Assembly: GCA_001986395.2 (NCBI GenBank)
Contig: MQVO02000008.1
Location: 558,001-622,000, forward strand
Reading direction: 5' to 3'
Source: Irpex lacteus
Taxonomy: Eukaryota; Basidiomycota; Agaricomycetes; Polyporales; Irpicaceae
Length of the DNA stretch: 64,000 bases
Positions within the stretch are counted from its first letter, which is position 1. Each line of letters starts with the position of its first letter. The notes beneath the pieces were generated by a model. The model was not told where the DNA came from. It worked only from the letters and a program-made list of their open reading frames with translations, and made no database searches. The translations under genes and the position numbers were made by a program. Shown here one piece after another: positions 51,280-62,173 of this stretch.

Positions 51280-53021
51280 TTAACAGCTATCGAGGGTATT
51301 TGTGCTTGTTCTAACCTGAAGCATCGCTGAATAATCGTCGCTGCCAGTACTGCCAGTGGCACGTACTACGACGATGCTTCCAAAGCGTACGCTCGATATA
51401 TCAGACAGACGATTAGAGCCTCCTGCGCTACATTGCGACCTCGCTAAATAATCCTCTCTGAGATCGAGTATGAATCTCGAAATGATTATCGAGGTGAGGC
51501 TGAAGAAAAACATTAGAGACGTGATGCTTAGAAAAGAGAATACGGATACGAACACATCGCTGAGATTCAAAATATACCCAAGGGGCTGTAGAAACGAGAG
51601 TAATACAAATCAGTGAGTTTTATGAATACAAATGAGTAGTAACAAACCGCCCAAGCAAGTTGAAGCAAACTTGTGCAGTTCAATATCAATATTGTACTGG
51701 GTTGAGCGTGAGATATCGTTTATGTAGGACTGCCATCTACTGAACTATGACTTACATGAACTGTATCGTACCTATAAATCAACAAAGTATTTCGTGAACA
51801 AAAAGGACATGGAAGAAGAGGGAAAATACTCAACCGTCGTAGAATATGACATATGACATGTGTCGCGTATTTTCAGGGTCAACGCGCCTCAGGCAACGAA
51901 CAGCGGGGATGGTCTTCACCCAAGTAAGTGCGATAGTAGCACCCTCGAACAGAAGGGTAGAGCATGCCGCCAAGATAACTAGGTCGACAGTGCAGAGTCA
52001 GTGAATCAGCTGACTTTTGAGTCATTAGCGGACATGACTATGACTTACAGCTGTTTTCTCAATGTCACTTAGTCGAGCATATATTTTTAACAGTATCGAT
52101 ATGGACTTCACTCACAAGAGATTGTCGGCTCCGATTGCGGGCGTAAGATATTCAGGGAAGGTATAATCGATAACGCAGCCTGTGAGAGGCGAAGGTAACG
52201 AGGCGACGTATACTCCTTGCACCGAGTAATACTGCTTGACAGAATTAGTCAGCGCATTTACCGATCCAGGGTTAAAAATAATACCCACAATGAATCCAGC
52301 AGGATATATCAGGCCAGGTACCAGGATACAAAATAACACTCGGAGGTTCTTCCCCCATATTGCGTATGTTCTGATAGCCGCGAACACTTTGAATGCTGAG
52401 TAAGAATATGTTGAGATTTTCAAGTGGTAACCAGCGACTCAACATGCATAGACAACATGTACAATGACCGCACAAGCATCCATAGCTCTCCCCGTGATAT
52501 TGCAGCTGCATACCATTGCGAGATCAGTTCCAGTTCAAAGAGTCGTGGCTCGTTACTAACGTCTGTATGGAGAATTTCTGTAAATCACTAGACGGGCAAC
52601 AGATCTGAGTACTCACTTGATTGGCCATGTGATCCTTGTACGGATCCCAGCTCACTACATTCACCACTCCAATCATGCTATTGCACAGGATGGCATACCT
52701 GTTTGCCAGAAACATCCATGACGAAATGGACATTTTGCGCTGCCAAATGTATGCAATTTCTCGAGGTAACGTCAAGCAATGGTCGTAGACACACACGGCT
52801 GTGATGGAGCTTAAGGGTGAGCTATCACTGGCGTCGCACGATAGAACACGAAGACGCACCCATTAGTGCCACTTGAATGCAATTCGTCACATCGCTGCCA
52901 TACCGATACAGCTTAGATGTCTCTTATTACTGGCACATTAAATCGTCGGCACGTACCTGTATATCACGTCGCTGGGGTACACGGGCCCGAGTTCTAAGGT
53001 TGAATTTGCTGGTCCAGACAT
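51280..53021 (-). CDS. DUF6533 membrane protein, array gene 4 (subtype I)
   Basis: Start MSGPANSTLELGPVYPSD at 53021, first exon ending VIYR. Next come a short VTNCIQVALM-type exon and the core AVCVYDHCLTLPREIAYIW with MSISSWMFLANRYAILCNSM. FAAIRTYAIWGKNLRVLFCI and GLIYPAGFIVGI follow, then a helix exon containing ATIALTW-like sequence. The last exon has SLTSIIISRFILDLREDYLARSQ and a tail with SNRLSDISSVRFGSIVV, ending at 51280. The exon pattern and tail match array genes 1 and 3. Predicted multi-pass membrane protein, function unknown. Confidence 0.7.
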
Positions 53022-53489
53022 TGCAAAGCCTCGATGGTTGGTGTTAGCTTGAATATGAACTGAGCTTGGTAGGAGCTGAAAAGCTACATGTATTTATACA
53101 GGTGTGCCAGGTTAGACCCTGAATACGACACGGTGACTCAACTGCTCCGTCGTCGCATGCATCGAGTTTAACAGCATCCATAAAGTAGCCTACCGTAATC
53201 ATCATTGCTATAATACCTGACGGTATCCGCATAACGTAATCTTATCTTACAAACTGAGCTAGAGAGTATGTTGAGACAGGTGTCCTTGCTAAGATCCTGT
53301 TGTTTCCTCTATACCGTGTTCTATCTGGATAGTAACCGTGTTCGTCAACGATGGTGATTATCACAAAGGAGACGCCTTCTCCGTGAATATAATTTGAACT
53401 CACATAGTATTCTACTCTTGCATCTGTTAATTCGGAACTATGGGAGCACGCAGTACCGATACCAGTTCGAAAGCGTAGCATCTTCCCGA
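53022..53489. other. Spacer between array genes 4 and 5
   Basis: Promoter side of array gene 4. The match to the array gene 2 region begins abruptly at about 53488, marking the left end of the segmental duplication. No gene. Confidence 0.4.
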
Positions 53490-55181
53490 TTACGAGGCTC
53501 CGCGCAAACCATCTTCTCCTACATATCCGATGACTGTTACGCAGCTATCAAGGCCACTGCGACCTCGGCGCCCGTTGGAGGCATTATCAGCCTCCTTGTC
53601 ACCACCAACTTGCAACGTTTGACCCATATTTCCCACAAACCGGATACTGACGGTAGAAGTACTGCCGGAAGTCTCCGGCCCGACCGAGGGCTGGATTTGG
53701 CGCAGATTAAGGATGAAACGACAGGTTATAATTTCAGGCAATCTGGATTTCCGTTTGGAGGGCATTTAGCAGAGGGATATCCTGTGGAAGCTAAACTCAC
53801 GCTTTGAGAGCGAAAGTCGAGATGTTCAGTTTGACGAAAATCGACTGTGGTGGGAGTTATTAGAAGTTCAACCGGCGTCTCTGGATGTTCTCACTTACGA
53901 TAGTGTTGGCTATTGGCACGAAGGTGTTTATGCCAAGAATTACACTATAGCGGAACGTATAAATGTGAGCACTACGCGATTGTGCGAGATCCCGGACGCA
54001 CAGAAAATAAAGCGTGCCTATGAGTGTTGATGGGCAAGTGGCAACGACATGGACACAATTTATTAGTCAACATATCGTCTATAATAGTATGACGACGCAC
54101 CATCTCGAAGGAGCAAAGTTGCCAAGGGGTGTTCAGTTGCAACCGCCGCGACGTCCCGTACAGCTGAATAGTCTTGAACCAAGTGACGCCCAAAGCAAGC
54201 GCATCGGCGGCGATGACTGCTATGCGTGTGCTCAATGAGACTGCGTGCCATATTGTAAGTTCTCAGTTTGTGCCAGGTAGTATCTATGCTAGTATACGTA
54301 CGACTGAAAATAAGCAAGTGTCAGAACATCTCCACAATAGAGAGAAAAACTCTTACGGAAAGCTTGCCCCTTTCAATAGTAAGGTGCAGATCCTGATGTC
54401 AGGATACCATAACAGTTCGAAGTTGGTAAAGGTATACTAAGGAGAGGGTGCGTTTTCTCTCAGAATGATTGACTAACGGCGTGACTTGCGACTCACTATG
54501 TTCACAGCAAACGGTACGAGCCCCAGTGCAAGTGTCACTCCTGCAAGAAGGAGCTTTCCGTCTAGCAACGCATACACACGCAACGCTGGAAATACTGGAT
54601 AATATTTATGATCAAAACATTTGTTTGTCAGGTTATTATGCAGCAAAACTCACTGGCGGAATATACAAATTGCAGCAAACCGAGCACTCCGGCTATATAA
54701 ACTGTGACCTTGCAACTGCGCATACAGAATACATCAACCTTGAGGTAAATTGTGGCGTAGAGGGACGTACCTCTGTAGAACGGTTTTCAATTTCAGTAAG
54801 CATAAATGTTGATGTAGATATATTTTCAAGGGAGACGAACCTCATGGTTCCAGCCAGGGATAAGGCCGAAGATAGCTATCAAGACCGCGTTATAACGAGT
54901 GAACACATACAACCAGGTCATGGCAGTCCATTTCCGCAACCAAATGACCTCAATCTCTTGCGTAAGCGTGAGGCAGCTTTCAAATAAATACAACGCTAGG
55001 GACAGATGCGGATGAGCCAATTATCGAGGGGAAGGGAAGGAATAGTGAACACACCGGAAGCAGAAGTTGCGAGGTATTTTCCGATGAGCCTTCATAGCGT
55101 AGAATGATGATTAAACATAACGGCCGATGTATCAAAACATAGAGGCACGTACTGCTGGTGAGCCGCTGTCGCTGAAGACAT
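53490..55181 (-). CDS. DUF6533 membrane protein, array gene 5 (subtype II)
   Basis: Close copy of array gene 2. Start MSSATAAHQQYVPL at 55181; core ALYLFESCLTLTQEIEVIW and KWTAMTWLYVFTRYNAVLIA; helix exon RIAVIAADALALGVTWFKTI; last exon IITCRFILNLRQIQPSVG with VSIRFVGNMGQTLQVGG, ending at 53490. Differences from gene 2 are scattered substitutions and a few indels that mainly fall in introns, and both tails remain open, suggesting both copies are still constrained or very young. Flanking DNA on the upstream side (to about 56.1 kb) is also duplicated. Confidence 0.68.
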
Positions 55182-55391
55182 TGCGAATATGCCGTAGGCG
55201 GATCAGTCCTTTTCGTAGCGACCAACGTGTCGTAGTATCGCTGAAGGATAACGGAGAACCACGGGGAGTTGAACGGCCTGAACCCAACCATATAACACAA
55301 GGCTTGGTAACTGCAAATAATGACAATCAGACCCTAAAACCGACCCAAGGGCTACAGCCTGCAGCGCAGAGAACGCCCCATTGATGTTCGA

Positions 55392-56505
55392 ACGCGAATT
55401 CTGGAGTACTACGCTCGTTTAGTGTATACACTTGGAGCCCATCCGCTTATGTATCACACTGTTAAACCAGAAGCAAGAGCGTTGGGTGAACCTCTGATGA
55501 TGCTCCTGCGATACTCAATTATCAGCTAAGAATAGGCTCGCAAGATGACCTACGTACCAGATCGTATAGGCACCGACCAGTTATCGGCTATTTACCAGTG
55601 CTCCGGGGTGCAGCAAGCTGAACCACTGCAGGAGCTTGATGATGATGATATCATGATAGATGAGTACTTCTCTGGTGGCGGGATAAGAAAAGGTGTTGAG
55701 TTCGGTGACTGTGGGAACGACAAAGATTCTGTCGCGGCTCGCTTCGATAAAGATGAGGAAGTCTCCATTGGACGACCAAAGCGGATGCAACCAGTTCTGA
55801 GACAGCACTGGAGTACCCGGCGGCTTAGCTGGGGCATAGCATGACGAGTTTTGAAGCGAGTCCAACACGCAGATGTAGTACTCTAAAGTTGATTAGTACA
55901 AGTAGTCACAGCCTTCCGTAGCTGATTGTAGGACGGCGGGGGTAAGTCATATTCAAAGTTCCTGGGACGATCAATATGATGCATCAGTAATTGGAATGCA
56001 TGAGAGTGTTGTGCCCCTTACCACGAACGAGGCTTTGAGGGGTAAGTACACAGAGAAACACTAGACCCGTTCGTCTTTGCCTTCGCCTCGACATATCATT
56101 TTGCGCACGAACTAGTTATTCGCCTAGCTATAGGACCGCTCAGTCCCGAAGAGCACGTCATAAGCGGGCATAGATTATCAGCTATCAGCGAGGCCTTTTC
56201 CTGCAGGGAGCGGGACACGCTCCTTGTGGTCAGGCGGTGCTACCACGATACATCCTCTGCTGGCGCAAAGTGCTAACACCTATATCTATGAGGAATGTTG
56301 CCTCGTACTCGCGGAAACGTAGCTTTTCCGAGGGATCTTTCCACCTTTCGTTCTGTTCCTCGCTCAAGGAATGACATGACCTGGATGGCAACTCCGTGAG
56401 CCTGAGTATGGGTATGTCAGATGGGTATGTGACAGATCTCACTTCTTACCAGACGGGATTTCAGTAGTGACAATGAACCAGCGAATATCTTACGATTTAA
56501 TCAGG
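55392..56505. repeat. Repeat U, copy 2
   Basis: Longest copy, from GAATTCTGGAGTACTACGCT to ATATCTTACGATTT. It shares its last about 350 bp with U3 (GTGCTAACACCTA, CGGAAACGTAGCTTTTCCGA) but only part with U1. No terminal inverted repeats or transposase were found. Confidence 0.7.
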
Positions 56506-56983
56506 CTCTCCTTTCACGGCCGCAGTGAAAGAAACAAGACACCGGCGGGATGACCAATCGATGGCTGGCAAACTTTCAAGTGACAAGTCTTGGAAATGTA
56601 CTCTTCTGCTAGCGCTACTTAGTGCAGGTAGAGTTTTCTATATATCTGAGCAAAGAAACAGCGTCAGTGGATCAAACACGAACGTGAAAGCCCTGGGATG
56701 GTCGAGGTGACATGGTATCAGTGTGTTGAATGCCACATGAGTGAATATACTCTTACACGAGTGGGGCCTTGCCGAACATATAGAGAGAGGCTGCGTTTTT
56801 CATGTTCCACATCTAATCGCATCTGTCTGTGCACAAGCACAATCGTCCAGCTCTGAATGCTGTGAACAGAGCAAACATTTTACTCAGTGTTGTTCTTGAT
56901 GTATGTCTTTTGCCCATGGCATATACTTGCAAGGTATGGAGAAGTTGTAGGATGCTTGAAGGACTTGGGGGCTCACGTGGAAT
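56506..56983. other. Unannotated spacer in array
   Basis: Short frames only. It separates repeat U copy 2 from repeat V copy 3. Nothing recognised. Confidence 0.35.
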
Positions 56984-57124
56984 CAGAGTGGGAGGGCGTC
57001 AGTGGCGTCCGAGTCGGACATTGAAGTTGGAGTATGGTAGTGTAAACTTCCAAGCGGTAAACAACTTGAGGATGTGGCTGATTCTACAAGAGAATGCGGT
57101 ATACGTCTCTAATAGTCGTCAAGG
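56984..57124. repeat. Repeat V, copy 3 (short)
   Basis: Begins CAGAGTGGGAGGGCGTC like copies 1 and 2 but diverges within about 50 bp before reaching the 3' end of array gene 6. Confidence 0.5.
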
Positions 57125-58811
57125 TTATTTAGTGAATTGAAGTGTGGTGGAAGAATCGCTGGGGACGACGCTTGCGAAGAACACGCCCGACACATCAGAG
57201 ACATAGTGTGAACCTCCCTCGCTATACTGAGAGCTCGCCACATGATCTCCCCTAAGATCGAGGATGAATCTCGAGATGATTATCGAAGTGAGTCTACAAA
57301 TTGAGAGTAGAGATATGTTTGAGTTATTACATTACAGTCAGGATATGAGACACGTACACGTCACTGGCTCCGAATAGATAATCGAGGGGCTGTAAGTAGT
57401 GAGTGGGTTTCAAAATCACGAATGATTGGAGCAACATACCGCCCAAGTAAGCCCAAGCATACATGCACAATTCAACAGCAATATGACACTAGAATATTAG
57501 GTTGAGAGGCCATCTTCACGATGATCAGCCAGTGACTGAAAGGTAACTGTGACTGACATGAATTGTAATGTGCCTATTAATCAACATGACATCTAGTGAG
57601 CAAAATCACATTTGAAAAGAGTAGAAGCACTTCACCATCGTAAAATATGACATATATCACGGTAACGGTGCTACCAGGTTTAACGCGCCGTAGCCCACGA
57701 ACGGCAGGGATGGTTTTGAGCCATGTAAATGCGATAGTAACACACTCGAACAGTATGGTAGTTCCGGCAGCGAGTACGACTGATACAGTTTTTGTCAGTG
57801 AATGACCAAATTATCAGATATGATGGTGGCGCACAGCTGCTTAACAATTGAGTTTGGATTATCCGTCACAATGCTAAGAGGCACTTACTATAGGTTAACT
57901 GCTCCGAAGTTCCCAACACCATTATTCCCAGGCACGGTTTCAAATACTGAGCAACCTGTGCGAGGTGAAGGGCTGTCTGCAAAGTATGTTGTTTGCGTCT
58001 CACGAAACTGTGTAATTGAAGCTTGATAAGTCTATTATGAAGTCAGGATATCGAGTTCAACACTCACTATGTACATTGTTGGAAACGCAAGGCCAAAGAT
58101 GAGGACAACAGAGAATATTCTGAGATCCTTCCCCCATATTGCGGACGTCCTGATCGCTGCAAAAACTGGACAGAGGGGGGAGCGTGCATAAAAAGGACAG
58201 TGCGTTGGAAGAACCTGAGGTTGGACTCACGCGCGAAGACGACATGTATCAAAATCGTGAGAGCGTCCAGAATCCTCTCCGTAGTTTTACAGCTACGTAT
58301 GCATTCAATGTCAATTCCAAGAAGCGAATACGGATTTTGCACTCAACGTCTACAGGCACTCTGTCAGCACCCGACAAACCACTACTGGCTTCAGTAGCCC
58401 AGGTCTGGCCACTCACTGTATCAGCCATATGAGGCTCGTGAGGATTCCAGGTCACCAGTTCCACCGCTCTAAGCGTAGTGCAGAAGAGGGTGGCATATTT
58501 ATTTACCAGAAATAGCCATGATGCAATAGAGAATTTGCGCTGCCAAACAAAGGCGACCTCTTGGGGTAACGTTAAGAAACAGTCGTACCAACATACAGCT
58601 GCGATGAGCGGTCAGCTGTCGCGTATCAGACTCAGGAAAACAAAACACACACCGATCATTGCCACTTGTATGAAATTTGTCAGATCGCTGGCCAGACAAT
58701 AAGCTACAGTCAATGAGCCCTAATGAACTGCAGGGCTTGTACGCACCTGTATGCCACGTCACTAGCAGACACAGGCCCGCGATCGAGGGTTGGAGTTACC
58801 GACCCAGGCAT
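57125..58811 (-). CDS. DUF6533 membrane protein, array gene 6 (subtype I)
   Basis: Rightmost array member. Start MPGSVTPTLDRGPVSASD at 58811, exon 1 ending VAYR; then TNFIQVAMI and the core AVCWYDCFLTLPQEVAFVW with FSIASWLFLVNKYATLFCTTL. Further exons give FAAIRTSAIWGKDLRIFSVV, GLAFPTMYIVSV, and a helix with ECVTIAFTWLKTI-like sequence. The last exon carries IIISRFILDLRGDHVASSQ and a short tail with SHYVSDVSGVFFASVVPSD, ending at 57125; the tail is shorter than in other subtype I copies. It is flanked upstream by repeat U copy 3. Confidence 0.68.
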
Positions 58812-59189
58812 TGCGAAGTCACTGGGGAGGATCTGAGGCTGAGAAAAGTTTATAGAAGGGGGCCACCGCGTATGCCTACATTTATACCGGGCCTGTAATC
58901 ATGTCCCAGGGTGAAGTAGTACTATGAAAGCAATATATCAGTGCGTCTCAGTCCCGATCATATGTACAAGAGCGAATGAGATGGGTTTACTCACACACTT
59001 CAGGACCTCAGCGTGATTTTGACGCAATATCTCGTCGACACGAGCCACCGTGAGGAGTAGAAGAGATATGCACACGACCGATGAGGCCTAATACAGTAAC
59101 TGCGAGAAAAGAACCAGACTTCAATCCCAAGGTATAGGGGACAGTCTGATGACGCTAGAACACGAACTATGCTCAGAGGCCGTATGTGT
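58812..59189. other. 5' flank of array gene 6
   Basis: Promoter region of the rightmost DUF6533 gene. No gene or shared repeat recognised. Confidence 0.35.
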
Positions 59190-60226
59190 GTTGGACCCAT
59201 TGCTCTATATATCACAGCGACCGGATAGAAGCAAGTGCACAGGATGTAACCTGATGACACTCCTGCGATACTCGATTGTCAGCTACACTTAGGCTCGCAC
59301 GATAATCCACGTACCAGATCGTAAAGACACCGACCAGTGATCGGTAATTTACTGGTGATCCGGAGTGCAGCAAGCTAAGCCACTGCAGAAGCTTGATGAT
59401 GATATCATGGTAGATGAGGTATGGTAGCGGAATGAGGGCATAGACGACTGTGGGAACGACAATGCTGTCGTGGCCCGCTTCGATAAAGATGAGGGAGTCT
59501 CCATTTGACGACCAAAGCGGGGGCAACCAGCTCCAAGAACACACTGGAATACCTGGCGGCTGAGCTCGGGTATAACATGACGAGCTTTGAAGCGAGTTCA
59601 ATACGCAGATGTAGTACTCTGCAGTTGATTAATACACATAGTCACAGACTTCCGTAGCTGATTGTATGACGGTGAGGGTAAGTCATACGCAAAGTTCCTG
59701 GGACGATCAATATGATGCATCAGTAATCAGTAATTGGAATGCATGAGAGTGTTGTGCTCTTACCACGAACGAGGCTTTGAGAGGTAAGTAAACAGAGAGA
59801 CACTATACCCGTTCGTCTTTGCCTTCGCCCCTACATATCATTCTGCACACGAACGCAGATGTCCGCCTAGGACCATTCAGTACCGAAGAGCACGTCATAA
59901 GCAGGCATAGATTATCAGCTATCAGCGAGGCCTTTTCCTACAGGGAGCGGGACAAGCTCGTCGGTGCCACCACGATACATCCTCTACTGGAGCAAAGTGC
60001 TAACACCTACGTCTGTGGGTAATGTTGCCTCATACTCGCGGAAACGTAGCTTTTCCGATGGATCTTTCCACCTTTCGTTCTATTTCTCGCTCAAGGAATG
60101 ACATGACCTGGATGGCAACTCCGTGAGAGTGAGTACGGGTATGTCAGATGGGTATGTCACCGACCTCACTCCTCACCAGACTGGGATTTCAGTAGTGACA
60201 ATAAACCAGCGAATATCTTACGATTT
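59190..60226. repeat. Repeat U, copy 3
   Basis: Matches U2 from about the TATATATCACA region through ATATCTTACGATTT, with an internal deletion relative to U2 in the CTGGTGGCGGGATAAG region. It ends about 250 bp before the ERG25 start and marks the right edge of the array. Confidence 0.7.
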
Positions 60227-60403
60227 CCCCAGACGACCTTATCGTCTCGAGCAGTCCAGGAGGGGCTCACGAAGGCCGCGGTCGTGGTCGTCGAGCGTCG
60301 GGACACATCCCCTGCCCTTGCGCATCAAAACTGTCCGACGGGCGCCCATCAACGCCAGCGCCTATTAATGATCGTACCACCCTGAAATCCCTCGGAAAAC
60401 GTT

Positions 60404-60410
60404 TATATAA
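60404..60410 (+). promoter_or_regulatory. TATA box of ERG25
   Basis: TATATAA about 70 bp upstream of the start codon. Confidence 0.55.
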
Positions 60411-60474
60411 TTCTTTGGGTGTGACAACGCAGCGGCTTCACACCTCTTTTCCTCCTCCTCCACGACCAGCGAAG

Positions 60475-61705
60475 ATGGTGAACTCGACGGTCTCCGAAGC
60501 AAGTTTGCTGTACGCGAACACCGACTTCACGAAGCTCAACTGGCTGGAGACGCAGTGGGCGGCATGGTATCTCTGGATCGGTAACCCCATCCTGGCGACA
60601 GGTCTTGCCAGCTTTTTGCTTCACGAGGTGTGTACGCTATTGCTGTCAATTTTTTGTGGTCGCTTACGAGCAATGTGAAGGTCGTATACTTTGGCCGTGC
60701 TATCCCTTGGATCATCATCGACGCGACGCCATACTTCAGGAAGTGGAAGCTGCAGCCCACCAAGATCCCCACCGCCGGAGAGCAGTGGGCATGCACCAAG
60801 CAGGTGCTGTTCAGTCACTTTACCGTCGAGCTCCCTGTCGTACGTTCGCTTTTCTTCACCCCAACAACCGGAAAATCTTACATGCTTTGACGTAACCCAG
60901 ATTTGGCTTTTCCATCCCATGGCTGAATTCTTCGGCATGGCGACCTGGCAGGTGCCGTTCCCGAGCTGGGCTTCTATCGTACCCCAAATTATGTTCTTCT
61001 TTGTGTTCGAGGACGCTTTCCACTACTTTGGTAGGTTTAAATTGGGGCAAGACGTGAAAAGATATACTAACATGTCCGACAGCTCACCAGGCTTTGCACT
61101 GGGGCCCTCTCTACAAGCACATCCACAAGATTCACCACCAGTATCCCGCCCCGTTCGGTCTTGCTGCCGAGTACGCTCACCCCGCCGAGGTTTTCATCCT
61201 TGGAACTGGCACGATCCTTGGTCCCATCCTGTACTGCATGTTCCGTCACGACCTTCACATCTTCACCGTCTACGTCTGGATTGTCCTCCGTCTCTTCCAA
61301 GCCATCGACTCCCACTCCGGCTATGGTAAGTCTCCTCTGGTATCCGTGTTCTCGATCCGCAGCTAACGATACTCTTCAGACTTCCCATGGTCGCTGCAAC
61401 ACATTCTCCCCTTCTGGTCTGGCGCCGAGCACCATGACTTCCACCACATGGCCTTCGTGAATAACTTCTCAACCTCTTTCCGTTGGCTTGATCGTTTCTT
61501 CGGTACTGATACCAAGTATCGGGAATACCGTGCTCGCCTGAAGGCTGCCAAGGCCTCTGGTATGACACCTGAAGAGTACGCGAAGATGGAGCTGAGGCTA
61601 AGCGAGCAGGCCGAGCGGGAGGGCGTTGCTGCAGAGAAGGTTGCTGAGAGCTTGTCGTTCAAGTCTGGCTTCACCCTCGGAGGACCGAAGGTGAAGGTCC
61701 AGTAG
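60475..61705 (+). CDS. ERG25: C-4 methylsterol oxidase (ERG25)
   Basis: Di-iron membrane oxygenase that removes the C4 methyl groups of sterols in ergosterol synthesis at the ER. 336 residues in five exons: 60475-60627, 60681-60839, 60901-61030, 61083-61325, 61380-61705. Histidine boxes typical of the family are HQALH after the third intron, [20 protein letters not shown], and HHDFHH in [14 protein letters not shown]. Hydrophobic segments flank these boxes, including [15 protein letters not shown] that bears another conserved His. [15 protein letters not shown] spans the exon 3/4 join. The C-terminal tail ends GGPKVKVQ, and no classical KKxx ER-retrieval motif is evident. It is immediately right of the array's last repeat and on the opposite strand. 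Confidence 0.95.
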
Positions 61706-62173
61706 AGGTTATGTCTTAAAGACACGTACAGTGCTTGCCCTTCGATGTAGACGAACGCTTCACTGTTTCCTGGAAAATATATACCTACGCTCGCTGCGTG
61801 TAGTACATGTAACTTACTATTATGTAATGAAAGGGCCACAAACTATCCTTCAACAAACTCAAAGTCTTCTGCCTGTGTTCATTGAGAGCTGCCGCCGCTT
61901 GCCAGCAAATAATGTTCTCTCAAGCGTGCCTGGCCTCGCCCTGGCATCCAGCGAAATGCCGACTCAATTTCCCGATAAAGTAAAATGCGCGATGCCCTCC
62001 ACATAGACGCTCATTGATTATCCCACGACGCAATTGCGCGATTATCTGAGATCTTTTTCCACGTGGCACCCGATCTCCAATATTTATACCGACCGGACGC
62101 GATTTTCTTTTCTTTTTCTCTTCCTCCCCACTCGAATCCTTACTGACACGAGCGGAGAGGAAGAGAAGGAAAA
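61706..62173. promoter_or_regulatory. ERG25 3' flank and URA2 promoter
   Basis: CACGTG at 62060-62065 and TATTTATA at 62081-62088 lie 109-114 and 86-93 bp upstream of the URA2-type start codon, followed by a pyrimidine-rich leader (TTTTCTTTTCTTTTTCTC). These are plausible promoter elements; the E-box factor is unknown. Confidence 0.5.
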
